Shown here: in pieces, positions 52,621-60,807 of the stretch
How the letters are laid out: each line of letters starts with the position of its first letter
How positions within the stretch are numbered: position 1 is the first letter of the stretch
Assembly (NCBI GenBank): GCA_017463615.1
Contig: JAFTOU010000016.1
Location: 248,001 to 312,000 of the forward strand
Source of the DNA: Alistipes sp.
GTDB taxonomy: Bacteria; Bacteroidota; Bacteroidia; Bacteroidales; Rikenellaceae
DNA: 64,000 nt
Direction of reading: 5' to 3'
Notes under the pieces: generated by a model
What the model saw: the letters and a program-made list of their open reading frames with translations, nothing else
The model's database searches: none
Told to the model about the DNA's origin: nothing
Translations under genes and position numbers: made by a program

Positions 52621-53639
52621 ATCCAAGTTTCGCCGGAGTTCAAAAGGTCATCCATACACTTAATCGGCGAAGCCTCCTTAACAGACTCAACCTGCTTCTC
52701 CACCTCGGTATCGTAGTTTGGCTGCGATACAGAGCGGATAATGCCGAGGGCAACGGGGTACTCGGGGTACTTCATAGAGGCGAGCATATAGTGCAGGGTG
52801 GTATCCTCGGTATGGGCATCGTGGGTGAGGATATGGTCAAGGGTATAGCCATCCTCGCCGACGGTTACCACCTTGAGCTTCAGCCCCTCAAGCACCAGAC
52901 CCTTATCCCTATTTGCGCCGAAGAGCATCTTCTCGCCGTGGCGCAGGGTGATGGTATGCTCGGCACGCGTAGCCTTATCGGCAGCGAAGGATGCGTGGGT
53001 TTTGTTGTTGAAAATCATACAATTAACCAGCGCCTCAACGACCGAAGTGCCGCGATGTTTTGCCGCCTCAACAAGCAGCTCCTTAGTAAGCATAACCTCT
53101 GCATCAACGGTGCGGGCAAAGAATGTACCCTTTGCGCCGATAGCCAGCTCGCCAGGGTTGAACGGGTGCTCAACAGTGCCATAAGGCGAGGTCTTTGTCA
53201 CCGTGCCGAGCTTAGTGGTTGGCGAGTACTGACCCTTGGTAAGGCCGTAAATCTCGTTATTGAAGAGGATAATATTCAGGTCCACATTTCGGCGCAGGGC
53301 GTGGATGAAGTGGTTACCGCCGATAGCAAGGCTATCACCATCGCCCGTACATACCCACACCGACAGGTCGGGGTTTGCAACCTTCACGCCCGTAGCGACC
53401 GCTGCCGCACGACCGTGGATAGTGTGGAAGCCGAAGGTGCGCATATAGTAGATAAAGCGCGACGAACAACCGATACCCGACACAAAGACAAACTTCTCGT
53501 GTGGCTTATCAAGCGCATCGGCAACCTCTGGAAGCGCTCGCTGAACAGCATTGAGCACCGCGTGGTCGCCACATCCTGCGCACCACTTAACCTGCTGGTC
53601 AGACTTAAAACTATCTGGTGTATACTTATACTCTGCCAT
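52611..53639 (-). CDS. korB: 2-oxoacid:ferredoxin oxidoreductase, beta subunit (KorB type)
   Basis: The beta subunit binds thiamine diphosphate and an iron-sulfur cluster. The enzyme oxidises 2-oxoglutarate (or a related 2-oxoacid) to the acyl-CoA with reduction of ferredoxin. The family features are WCAGCGDHAVLNAVQRAL near residue 20 (partial Cys set), VSGIGCSSRFIYYMRTFGFHTIHGRA near 53 (quoted in part), and the ThDP motif VCTGDGDSLAIGGNHF near 96, ending in NNEIYGLTKGQYSPT. The 342-residue length is usual for KorB. It begins 3 bases after korA. Its last codons ILP-stop are written across hairpin copy F. Confidence 0.92.
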   Translation of the reverse strand: MAEYKYTPDSFKSDQQVKWCAGCGDHAVLNAVQRALPEVADALDKPHEKFVFVSGIGCSSRFIYYMRTFGFHTIHGRAAAVATGVKVANPDLSVWVCTGDGDSLAIGGNHFIHALRRNVDLNIILFNNEIYGLTKGQYSPTTKLGTVTKTSPYGTVEHPFNPGELAIGAKGTFFARTVDAEVMLTKELLVEAAKHRGTSVVEALVNCMIFNNKTHASFAADKATRAEHTITLRHGEKMLFGANRDKGLVLEGLKLKVVTVGEDGYTLDHILTHDAHTEDTTLHYMLASMKYPEYPVALGIIRSVSQPNYDTEVEKQVESVKEASPIKCMDDLLNSGETWILP

Positions 53640-53642
53640 AAT

Positions 53643-55481
53643 TTAGTTCAATTTTTCATTAAACACCTCAATCAGTTCGGCAACCGTAAATGGCTGACCC
53701 TCAACCTTATTGCACTGCTCAAAACGATACTGCGGGAATAGACCCTGAAGGTAGGCGGCAGCCTGACCCTCGTTCAGCTCGCAGACCACAATGCGCCTGA
53801 AAGCGCCGAAAATCTCCGAGATATTCGCCGGCAGCGGGTTGATATAGTTCAGGTGGCAGTGGCTCACGCTCTTACCCTGCTCGCGCAGTGCCGCAACGGC
53901 AGAGGCAAGATGTCCGCGTGTGCCGCCCCAGCCGACAACAAGCAGCTCGCCGCTGCTATCACCATCAACGCTCTGCTGTGGAACATCGGCAACAACGGCA
54001 GCAACCTTAGCTGCGCGGGTGGTGACCATCTGCTGGTGGTTTGCAGGGTCGTAGGAGATATTTCCCGTAGCAAAGTGCTTCTCCAGACCGCCTATGCGGT
54101 GCTCCAGACCCGCCGTGCCAGGGAATGCCCAGCTGCGAACATTGCGCTCGTCGCGCTTGTAAGGCATAAAGTCGCCCTCCGAAGCTACTGCAATAGGAGG
54201 CGTGATGGTCGGCATATCAGCCATAGCAGGTATTGCCCACGCCTCGGAGGAGTTGGCGATAAAGCCATCGGTGAGCAGCACTACGGGGGTCATGTGCTCC
54301 ATAGCTATCTTTGACGCCACAAAGGCGTAGTGGAAGCAGTCGCTTGGCGAGGAGGCTGCGATAACCGGCACTGGGCACTCGCCATTTCTACCATAGAGCG
54401 CCTGCAGCAGGTCGCTCTGCTCGGTCTTTGTCGGCAGACCCGTAGATGGACCTCCGCGCTGAACATCCACAACAACCAGCGGCAGCTCTGCCATAACGGC
54501 AAGACCCAACGCCTCGCTCTTGAGCGACAAGCCCGGACCTGAGGTGGTCGTTACGGCGAAGTTTCCAGCATACGCAGCACCTATAGCTGTGCAGATGCCC
54601 GCAATCTCATCCTCCGCCTGTACAGTTTTGACGCCCAACGACTTATGCTTGGCAAGTTCCTCAAGGATTACCGTTGCAGGGGTGATTGGGTAGGAGCCAC
54701 AGAATAGCGGGCGACCACTCTTATCCGACGCCGCGATAAATCCCCACGCCGTTGCCACATTGCCGTTTATTGTGCGATACTTACCCTTCGGCAGTCCCGC
54801 AGGCTCTACGGCATAGGCGTTGTGCTCCAGATGGTTGTTGGCAGCATAGTTGTAGCCCGCCTCAATGACGAGGTTGTTCGCCTCGGCTACTGCTGGTGCC
54901 TTGCGACCAAACTTGGCGTTGATATAGTCGTGTGCGTGCGCCGTCGTACGATTTGTGATATAGAGACAGATGCCGAGGGCAAACATATTCTTACACTTGC
55001 TCTTCGCCTTCATATCCAGCGCGCTGTCGGAGAGTGCCTCGCGGGCCATTGTCGTGATGCGCGCAATGATAACATTGCGACCGCCTAAGTTCAGCTCCGC
55101 AATAGGGTCATCTGTCGCAAAACTCGCTTTTGCGATATTGTCAGCCGTAAGCGAATCGCCATCTACGATAATGGTCGCATCGCTCTTCAGAAAGCGCGCA
55201 TTAGCCTTGAGTGCAGCGGGGTTCATCGCCACCAGCACATCGCACTTATCGCCCGGATTGTTCACCGTAGCCGAGCCGTAATGCACCTGAAAGCCAGACA
55301 CGCCCGCCACCGTACCCTGCGGAGCGCGAATCTCGGCTGGATAGTCTGGAAATGTAGAGATGGCATTGCCCGCAAGGGCCAATGTCTCCGAAAAGAGAGT
55401 TCCCGTAAGCTGCATACCGTCGCCCGAATCGCCCGAAAAGCGAATGACAACATCCTTCAGCAACGCTGTTTGCTGTTCCAT
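53643..55481 (-). CDS. korA: 2-oxoacid:ferredoxin oxidoreductase, fused gamma-alpha subunit (KorA type)
   Basis: This is the large subunit partner of KorB. The first about 190 residues are the gamma (POR catalytic) domain: FSGDSGDGMQLTGTLFSETLALAG (quoted in part), FPDYPAEIRAPQGTVAGVSGFQVHYG (in part). The remainder is the alpha subunit with FCGSYPITPATVILEELAKHKSLG (in part) near residue 260, VQAEDEIAGICTAIGAAYAGN, TTSGPGLSLKSEALGLAV and QRGGPSTGLPTKTEQSDLLQA. The 612-residue gamma-alpha fusion is usual in Bacteroidota. In anaerobes this enzyme supplies succinyl-CoA or fixes CO2 in reverse. It lies 24 bases after the TonB-like gene, perhaps in one operon. Confidence 0.93.
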   Translation of the reverse strand: MEQQTALLKDVVIRFSGDSGDGMQLTGTLFSETLALAGNAISTFPDYPAEIRAPQGTVAGVSGFQVHYGSATVNNPGDKCDVLVAMNPAALKANARFLKSDATIIVDGDSLTADNIAKASFATDDPIAELNLGGRNVIIARITTMAREALSDSALDMKAKSKCKNMFALGICLYITNRTTAHAHDYINAKFGRKAPAVAEANNLVIEAGYNYAANNHLEHNAYAVEPAGLPKGKYRTINGNVATAWGFIAASDKSGRPLFCGSYPITPATVILEELAKHKSLGVKTVQAEDEIAGICTAIGAAYAGNFAVTTTSGPGLSLKSEALGLAVMAELPLVVVDVQRGGPSTGLPTKTEQSDLLQALYGRNGECPVPVIAASSPSDCFHYAFVASKIAMEHMTPVVLLTDGFIANSSEAWAIPAMADMPTITPPIAVASEGDFMPYKRDERNVRSWAFPGTAGLEHRIGGLEKHFATGNISYDPANHQQMVTTRAAKVAAVVADVPQQSVDGDSSGELLVVGWGGTRGHLASAVAALREQGKSVSHCHLNYINPLPANISEIFGAFRRIVVCELNEGQAAAYLQGLFPQYRFEQCNKVEGQPFTVAELIEVFNEKLN

Positions 55482-55505
55482 TCTATTTATCTGATTTTAA
55501 GTTAC

Positions 55506-56354
55506 TTACTGAGGTATAAAGATGTATGTAATTGTACCTTCCTGTTTATTAGGTGCTGAATCATTATGGTCAAAGCGCGAGCCCTTGGCGGCGGAGATAG
55601 CGGTCTGGCGCATACACTCGTCGCCACCCGACTCCACATAGGCGTAGAGCACCTTACCCATACGGTCCACACCCACCTTGACAATAACCTCACCACCGCC
55701 CTCACAGCGATAGGCGGGCTTTACAAGGTGGCGCGAGTAACGAACTGGGTCCTTGAAGGAGAAGGATACCGTAACGCTGCCCTTGGCCCTCTTGTCCGTC
55801 GTTTTATCCTCGCTACTACTGCTATTATCGCTCTCGTCACTGCGCTCCCCCGCCCGCTTAGCATCGCTCAGACCACGCTCATACGCCTCGCGGTTGGCAC
55901 GCATACGCGCCTCCACAGCCTCGGCATCCTCATTGAGCGCAGAGGTGTTTGTACCGCGGTCGTCGGCGAGGTTTTCGTTCAGGGCATTCTCATTGGAGGA
56001 GGTGTTGCGAATCTTGCTCCAGTCTATATTTTGATTGGCACGACGCACCTCTTCTGCCAGGCGGTCGCGCTCCTTCTCAAGCATCTCAAGGTCCTGAAGG
56101 TCAATATACATACCCTGCTGCGAGACCTTGCGCCCGATGACAATCTTGGAGGCGAAGAAGCCGATACCGAGCAGCAAGTAGGCGATAATCATCACGCACA
56201 ACCCCACGCGGTGCTCGTACGCCCAGCTGCCGACATCCTGACTGCGATTATCAAAGGGCAACTTAAGGCGTTCTCGGCGGGGACGACGAGGAGGTACTGC
56301 GCCCTGCGGCGCTGTTGTATTTGTCGCTTTTTTGCTATCTTGCGTGCTATCCAT
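55506..56354 (-). CDS. TonB-like membrane protein with coiled-coil spacer
   Basis: The 282-residue protein has an N-terminal cytosolic part of about 50 residues rich in Lys/Arg/Pro (PPRRPRRERLKLPF), one membrane helix (VGLCVMIIAYLLLGIGFFA, near residue 52), a coiled coil (LEMLEKERDRLAEEVRRANQ), a charged and Ser-rich linker, and a C-terminal TonB-like domain (GGEVIVKVGVDRMGKVLYAYVESG; end GTITYIFIPQ, each partly quoted). The terminal TITYIF phrase is shared with the TonB protein at 44498-45187. It lacks the Pro-rich spanner of usual TonB. The start is the ATG at 56354; the GTG at 56381 falls within the -7 box. It precedes korA by 24 bases, an odd partner. Confidence 0.8.
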   Translation of the reverse strand: MDSTQDSKKATNTTAPQGAVPPRRPRRERLKLPFDNRSQDVGSWAYEHRVGLCVMIIAYLLLGIGFFASKIVIGRKVSQQGMYIDLQDLEMLEKERDRLAEEVRRANQNIDWSKIRNTSSNENALNENLADDRGTNTSALNEDAEAVEARMRANREAYERGLSDAKRAGERSDESDNSSSSEDKTTDKRAKGSVTVSFSFKDPVRYSRHLVKPAYRCEGGGEVIVKVGVDRMGKVLYAYVESGGDECMRQTAISAAKGSRFDHNDSAPNKQEGTITYIFIPQ

Positions 56355-56380
56355 CAGCTGCTTTTTCGGTTTTGTTTCCA

Positions 56381-56388
56381 CAAAAGTA
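56381..56388 (-). promoter_or_regulatory. -7 box of the TonB-like gene
   Basis: TACTTTTG on the minus strand matches the consensus. Transcription would start near 56374, which excludes the GTG start at 56381 and supports the ATG at 56354. Confidence 0.58.
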
Positions 56389-56409
56389 GTAGATTTTCCG
56401 AAAAATTAC

Positions 56410-56417
56410 TATATTTG
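56410..56417 (+). promoter_or_regulatory. -7 box of lpxC-fabZ
   Basis: TATATTTG fits the consensus; transcription should start near 56424 and the leader before the ATG at 56472 is about 48 bases. It is divergent from the TonB-like gene promoter. Confidence 0.58.
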
Positions 56418-56471
56418 TACCCATAAATATTTTCAAAAATAGGATTACAAGTTATTTCAAAAAGAGATATT

Positions 56472-57869
56472 ATGACAAATTTATCTACAAAACAGCAGAC
56501 TCTTGCTGCACCTCTAACCTTTTCGGGCAAGGGACTGCACACTGGTGTTCAGGTCACTATGACCGTAAACCCAGCACCAGAGGACCACGGTATCGTATTT
56601 CGTCGCGTAGACCTTGAGGGTCAGCCATCTATTCCTGCTCTGTGTGAGTATGTTACCGACACTTCGCGTGGTACGACTATTGAGATTAACGGCGTGCGCA
56701 TCAGCACCATTGAGCATATTATGTCAGCACTCTGGACTATGGGTTGCGACAACGCGCTGATTGACATTGACAACACCGAGACCCCAATTATGGATGGTTC
56801 TGCCAAGGCTTATGCCGAGGGTATTGCCCGCGTGGGTCTTGTGGAGCAGGATGCCGAGCGCAAGTACTACGAGGTGCGCGAGAAGCAGGTCTACACCATT
56901 CCTGAGAAGGGTGTGGCTATCGTCCTCTACCCAGACGAGGAGTTCTCAGTATCTGTGCATGTGGACTACAACTCGAAGGTTGTGGGCAACCAGTACGCAG
57001 TGCTTATGCCAGAGGACGACTACGCAGGTAAAATCGCCCCTTGCCGTACATTCGTATTCCTGCACGAGCTGGAGCCACTGCTCAATGCAAACCTTATCAA
57101 GGGTGGCGATCTGGACAACGCTATCGTAGTTGTTGAGAATCCTGTCTCTGACGAGCAGCTGGCACACCTGAAGAAGATATTTAATAAGGAGGATATTCGC
57201 GTTACGGGCGGCTACTTGAACAACCTTGAGCTGCGCGCAAACAACGAGCTAGCACGCCACAAGCTCCTTGACATCCTGGGCGACTTCGCACTGCTGGGCA
57301 TCCGCATCAAGGGTCGTGTGTGGGCTACCCGTCCTGGTCACTTCGCCAACACCGAGTTTATGAAGCAGATTCGTACAACTATCCGCCGTGAGGGTGTTAA
57401 GCCACGCTTTAAGTACAACCCTCGCACCGCGCCAGTGTACGATATCAACGAGATTCGCCAGATGCTGCCACACCGCTATCCATTCCTGCTGGTAGACCGC
57501 ATCTTCCATATTGACGGCACATCTATCGGCGGTATTAAGAATGTTACAGCCAACGAGCCATTCTTCCAAGGCCACTTCCCTGAGGAGCCAGTTATGCCGG
57601 GCGTACTTATCGTAGAGGCTATGGCTCAGTGCGGTGGTCTGCTGGTACTTAGCGGCATGGAGGAGAAGGGCGACTACTCAACCTACTTCCTGCGCATAGA
57701 CAATGTCCGCTTCAAGAAGATGGTCACCCCGGGCGACACCCTGCAGTTTGAGTGCGAGCTGGCAGGTCCGGTGCGCCGCGGTATTGCGACTATGAACTGT
57801 AAGGCCTTCGTGGGCGGCACGCTGGCTTGCGAGGCTGAGCTGATGGCGCAGATTGTAAAGAATAAGTAA
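56472..57869 (+). CDS. lpxC/fabZ: Bifunctional LpxC-FabZ: UDP-3-O-acyl-GlcNAc deacetylase / 3-hydroxyacyl-ACP dehydratase
   Basis: The protein joins the committed step of lipid A synthesis to a fatty acid dehydratase. The LpxC part (residues about 1-305) starts [19 protein letters not shown] and has zinc-ligand segments [17 protein letters not shown] near residue 80 and [15 protein letters not shown] near 262. The FabZ part (about 318-465) has [14 protein letters not shown] near 327 with the active-site His, [21 protein letters not shown] near 356 (in part), and [17 protein letters not shown]. The 465-residue fusion is characteristic of Bacteroidota. lpxA follows after 32 bases, so the lipid A genes are together; lpxD is not in the window. 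Confidence 0.97.
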   Translation: MTNLSTKQQTLAAPLTFSGKGLHTGVQVTMTVNPAPEDHGIVFRRVDLEGQPSIPALCEYVTDTSRGTTIEINGVRISTIEHIMSALWTMGCDNALIDIDNTETPIMDGSAKAYAEGIARVGLVEQDAERKYYEVREKQVYTIPEKGVAIVLYPDEEFSVSVHVDYNSKVVGNQYAVLMPEDDYAGKIAPCRTFVFLHELEPLLNANLIKGGDLDNAIVVVENPVSDEQLAHLKKIFNKEDIRVTGGYLNNLELRANNELARHKLLDILGDFALLGIRIKGRVWATRPGHFANTEFMKQIRTTIRREGVKPRFKYNPRTAPVYDINEIRQMLPHRYPFLLVDRIFHIDGTSIGGIKNVTANEPFFQGHFPEEPVMPGVLIVEAMAQCGGLLVLSGMEEKGDYSTYFLRIDNVRFKKMVTPGDTLQFECELAGPVRRGIATMNCKAFVGGTLACEAELMAQIVKNK

Positions 57870-57901
57870 TCAAAACTATTAACCGAACTTATACCTAAAC
57901 T

Positions 57902-58684
57902 ATGATTAGTCCACTTGCTTATGTGCACCCAGATGCACAGATTGGAAACAATGTAACCGTAGAGCCATTTGCATATATCGCTGGCGATGTAGTTATCGGC
58001 GACGACTGCTGGATTGGTCCTGGCGCAGTTATTCACGATGGCGCACGCATCGGCAAGCGCTGCAAGATTCACACCGCAGCATCCGTATCTTGCCTTCCTC
58101 AGGACCTTAAGTTCCGTGGCGAGAAGACCACTGCCGAGATTGGCGACGACAATGATATCCGCGAGTATGTAACCATCAGCCGCGGCACCGCTTCACGCGG
58201 CAAGACCGTTATCGGCAATGGTAACCTGCTTATGGCCTATGTACATGTGGCTCACGACGATGTTATCGGTAGCCACTGCGTTGTTGCAAACCGTTGCTCA
58301 TTTGCCGGCGAGGTAGAGGTTGGCGACTGGGTAGTTATCGGCGGCCACTGCGCAATCCACCAGTGGGTGAAGATTGGCGACCATGTGATGCTCCAGGGCG
58401 GTACACTGCTCACTAAGGATGTTCCTCCATATATCACCGTGCGCAGCGACACCTCAAGCTACGCGGGCCTCAACCGCATCGGTCTGCAGCGCCGCGGCTT
58501 TACCGAGGAGCAGCTTGATAACCTCAATAAGACCTGCCGCATCCTGTTCCAGAGCGGTATGAACTACCTCAACGCCTGCGCCGAGGCAGAGGCTCAGGTC
58601 CCACAATCCGCCGAGCGCGACGCTCTAATCGAGTTCATCCGCTCCTCCGAGCGCGGCGTCATCAAGCCTTACACCTCAAAGTAA
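57902..58684 (+). CDS. lpxA: UDP-N-acetylglucosamine acyltransferase LpxA
   Basis: LpxA adds the 3-hydroxyacyl chain to UDP-GlcNAc, the first step of lipid A synthesis. The 260-residue protein is a left-handed beta-helix of hexapeptide repeats (ISPLAYVHPDAQIGNNVTVEPFAYIAGDVVIGDDC, quoted only as pattern here: IGNNVT, IGDDCW, IGKRCK). It contains the catalytic His region in MAYVHVAHDDVIGSHCVVAN near residue 115 (in part) and ends with the helical domain GLQRRGFTEEQLDNLNKTCR. Start ATG at 57902 lies 32 bases after lpxC-fabZ. A terminator follows 11 bases after the stop. Confidence 0.97.
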   Translation: MISPLAYVHPDAQIGNNVTVEPFAYIAGDVVIGDDCWIGPGAVIHDGARIGKRCKIHTAASVSCLPQDLKFRGEKTTAEIGDDNDIREYVTISRGTASRGKTVIGNGNLLMAYVHVAHDDVIGSHCVVANRCSFAGEVEVGDWVVIGGHCAIHQWVKIGDHVMLQGGTLLTKDVPPYITVRSDTSSYAGLNRIGLQRRGFTEEQLDNLNKTCRILFQSGMNYLNACAEAEAQVPQSAERDALIEFIRSSERGVIKPYTSK

Positions 58685-58695
58685 GAGTCCCGATT

Positions 58696-58731
58696 ATAGG
58701 GGTTTACACTACTGCAAGCCCCTATTTTTTT
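58696..58731 (+). terminator. Terminator of the lpxC-lpxA operon
   Basis: ATAGGGG pairs with CCCCTAT across a 16-base loop and is followed by a run of seven T, a standard intrinsic terminator shape. Confidence 0.8.
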
Positions 58732-58763
58732 ACTATTTAGACAAAATTTTTAATATTTTTTAT

Positions 58764-58771
58764 TAACTTTG
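58764..58771 (+). promoter_or_regulatory. -7 box of adk
   Basis: TAACTTTG matches the consensus; transcription should start near 58778, giving a leader of about 20 bases before the adk ATG at 58797. Confidence 0.62.
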
Positions 58772-58796
58772 TGGCATAATTGCAACGATTTAGGTT

Positions 58797-59369
58797 ATGC
58801 TTAATGTAGTATTATTCGGTGCTCCGGGTTGTGGCAAAGGTACTCAGTCCGAGCTTTTAGAGAAAAAATTTGGTCTCTCACATATCTCTACGGGCGAAAT
58901 TATCCGCTCGCACATCAAATCACAGACAGAGCTGGGACTGCAGATGCAGGAGTATATCAGCCGTGGCGAGCTTGCCCCTGATAGCGTTGTTATCGGCATG
59001 GTGGAGAACTATCTGAACGAGAACAAGGGCATCAAGGGTACAATCTTTGACGGCTTCCCTCGCACAACAGCTCAGGCAGAGGCTTTTGACGCTATGCTTA
59101 CGAAGATGGGCGACAGCGTGGACATTATGATTTACATGGATGTTCCTGAGGAGGAGCTTGTTAAGCGCATCCTCCTGCGTGGTAAGGACTCTGGTCGCGC
59201 CGATGACGCCTCGGAGGATGTTATCCGCAACCGCATTGAGGTCTACAACCAGCAGACGGCAATTGTTGCCGACTACTACCGCGCTCAGGGCAAGTATGTT
59301 GCCGTACCAAGCCTCGGAACTATTGACGAGGTCTTTGAGCGCATCGCCGCAGAGATTGAGAAGCTGTAG
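58797..59369 (+). CDS. adk: Adenylate kinase
   Basis: Adk balances ATP, ADP and AMP in the cytoplasm. The 190-residue protein begins MLNVVLFGAPGCGKGTQ, with the P-loop at residues 8-16. The AMP-binding segment HISTGEIIRSHI follows. Then come GTIFDGFPRTTAQAEAFD near residue 82 and RGKDSGRADDASEDVIRNRIEVY near 130, with a short LID lacking the zinc cysteines, so it is a short-type enzyme, usual in Bacteroidota. It has its own promoter. A TTAGC tract begins just after the stop. Confidence 0.96.
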   Translation: MLNVVLFGAPGCGKGTQSELLEKKFGLSHISTGEIIRSHIKSQTELGLQMQEYISRGELAPDSVVIGMVENYLNENKGIKGTIFDGFPRTTAQAEAFDAMLTKMGDSVDIMIYMDVPEEELVKRILLRGKDSGRADDASEDVIRNRIEVYNQQTAIVADYYRAQGKYVAVPSLGTIDEVFERIAAEIEKL

Positions 59370-59430
59370 TGGTTGGCTGTTAGCTATTAGCCGTTAGCTA
59401 TTAGCTTTTCAGAGGTGTCGCTAAAGCGAC
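59370..59430. repeat. TTAGC-type tract with GTCGCT hairpin
   Basis: Units TTGGCTGTTAGC, TATTAGCCGTTAGC and TATTAGC follow the adk stop at once, then TTTTCAGAGGT and the hairpin GTCGCTAAAGCGAC (59417-59430). The order is the same as at 45192-45250. Confidence 0.72.
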
Positions 59431-59474
59431 GAGTGTTGATTTCTGGCTATTGAGCGGTAAAACAGAGAGTAAAT

Positions 59475-59498
59475 TAGGCTATCCGAGTTGGATAGCCT
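59475..59498. other. Small perfect hairpin before half copy G
   Basis: TAGGCTATCC pairs with GGATAGCCTA across GAGTT, followed by TTTCTTT. It stands where the apical stem of a nested hairpin element would be, but lacks the GTAC apex; it could be a terminator for adk or a degraded element. Confidence 0.5.
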
Positions 59499-59515
59499 AT
59501 TTCTTTGGAAGTCAG

Positions 59516-59564
59516 ATTTTTCGTTAGCGGAAGCAGATATGCCCCTTATCACGCCAAAATGCAG
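59516..59564. repeat. Nested hairpin element, right half only (copy G)
   Basis: TTTTTCGTTAGCGGAAGCA, then TATGCCCCTTATCACGCC and AAAATGCA reproduce the right collar and outer arm of copies A-C. No left half with GGCGTCAGA is found upstream. The fragment ends 3 bases before the stop codon of the radical SAM gene, the same relation to a minus-strand gene as in the full copies. Confidence 0.8.
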
Positions 59565-59567
59565 CGA

Positions 59568-60641
59568 CTATCTCATCCTCTCCATATGACAGAATAGCAA
59601 CTTGCCGTTCTCGTCGCGCAGGTGCATACCGTTGCCCTTGCAGTAGCGGAAGTACTTGCAGGTGGCGCACTGGTCGGTGCGCATCCAGTCGCGGTTGCGG
59701 TATGGCTGGAAGCGGTTGTTCCACACCTCCCAAAAGTCGTCGGTATAGATATTTCCCTGGTGGTAGTCAGCGCGGATGCTTGCGCAGGCAGATATTGAGC
59801 CATCGGCGAGCACCGAGCCGACGGTCACGCCCGCCTGGCAACCGAAGAATCTATCGCGCACATCACCCTCGTATGCGCCTAAGAAGCCCTCGCAACCATA
59901 CTGAGCAGCTATCTTGCCCTCCTTGCGGGTGCGGATGATATACTGCATCAGGGTGTGGAGCTGCTCGCGCGAAAGTTGCAGCTGCGGGTCGGTAGCTCCG
60001 CGACCCATCGGAAAGACGGTAAAGAGTCTCCAGCGGATGCAGCCCAACGAGAGCAGGTGGTTCTTGATATCGTCTAAGTGGTCAATATTTCGCTGATTTA
60101 CGCAGGTGACAACATCAAAGATAAAGTCCTCCTCCTGCGCCATCATCCGTATCGCCTCGGAGGCTGTGCGGAAGCTATTTTTATTGCCACGCATAAAGTT
60201 GTGGTCGCTCTCCAGACCATCAAGCGACACCGTTGCCGTGTGCATTCCCGCCGCAAGCAGGCGCTTAAATCGCTCGCGGGTCATCGCCAGTCCATTGGTC
60301 ACCATTCCCCACGGAAAGCCGCGGTCGTATATCGCACGCCCGCACTGCTCAAGGTCGGCACGCATCAACGGCTCGCCGCCAGTGATGATTACAAAGACCT
60401 TGTGCGGGTCGGTATGTGCCGCAACATTGTCCAACACGCCGAGAAAGTCCTTCAGGGGCATATCCCTCTGCGTTGCCACCGTTTTGCAGTCGCTGCCGCA
60501 GTGGCGACAGTTGAGGTTGCAGCGCAGGGTGCACTCCCAAAAAAGCTGGCGCAAAGGGTGGCTCTTGACTGTATCGGCCTCCAACTTGCGCCATATCTCA
60601 AGCGCCAAACGACGCCTTAATCCAAGTTTATCAATATCCAT
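59568..60641 (-). CDS. Radical SAM/SPASM enzyme of a rSAM-lipoprotein system
   Basis: The enzyme should use S-adenosylmethionine radical chemistry to modify a peptide or protein. The 4Fe-4S motif lies in WECTLRCNLNCRHCGSDC, with Cys41, Cys45 and Cys48 as CX3CX2C. ITGGEPLMRADL near residue 86 and SLDGLESDHNFMRG near 147 follow. The C-terminal SPASM domain has GCQAG, DGSISACASIR, GNIYTDDFWEVW, and CATCKYFRYCKGNGMH with FCHMER at the end, giving the cysteine set for two extra clusters. The length of 357 is normal. I recall a family named rSAM_w_lipo (TIGR04133) which fits this protein and context. It is 2 bases after the mini-lipoprotein stop, in a four-gene operon. Confidence 0.9.
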   Translation of the reverse strand: MDIDKLGLRRRLALEIWRKLEADTVKSHPLRQLFWECTLRCNLNCRHCGSDCKTVATQRDMPLKDFLGVLDNVAAHTDPHKVFVIITGGEPLMRADLEQCGRAIYDRGFPWGMVTNGLAMTRERFKRLLAAGMHTATVSLDGLESDHNFMRGNKNSFRTASEAIRMMAQEEDFIFDVVTCVNQRNIDHLDDIKNHLLSLGCIRWRLFTVFPMGRGATDPQLQLSREQLHTLMQYIIRTRKEGKIAAQYGCEGFLGAYEGDVRDRFFGCQAGVTVGSVLADGSISACASIRADYHQGNIYTDDFWEVWNNRFQPYRNRDWMRTDQCATCKYFRYCKGNGMHLRDENGKLLFCHMERMR

Positions 60642-60643
60642 CG

Positions 60644-60805
60644 CTACTCCAAACGCTCATTGCTGTTTACACTCTCGCTCGGTGTCTGCTCCACATTCTC
60701 GTCATACTCCACCGCGGGAGCGCCATACTCCACCGCACCCCAAGGCTCACAACTGACAAAGGCAAAACCCAGCAGAGCCAATAGAAGATACCACAACTTT
60801 CTCAT
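60644..60805 (-). CDS. 53-residue mini-lipoprotein, possible radical SAM substrate
   Basis: This small gene lies between the second lipoprotein gene and the radical SAM gene with 2-base gaps on both sides, so it is surely translated as part of the operon. The product starts MRKLWYLLLALLGFAFVSC, a proper lipoprotein signal with the acylated cysteine at residue 19. It is followed by only 34 residues: EPWGAVEYGAPAVEY and then an acidic, Ser/Asn-rich tail to NERLE. The phrase YGAPxxEY parallels MYGTPxxxY in the two larger lipoproteins of the operon. The rest of their beta domain is missing, so it is either a truncated paralogue or the dedicated peptide substrate. Function unknown. Confidence 0.82.
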   Translation of the reverse strand: MRKLWYLLLALLGFAFVSCEPWGAVEYGAPAVEYDENVEQTPSESVNSNERLE

Positions 60806-60807
60806 AC

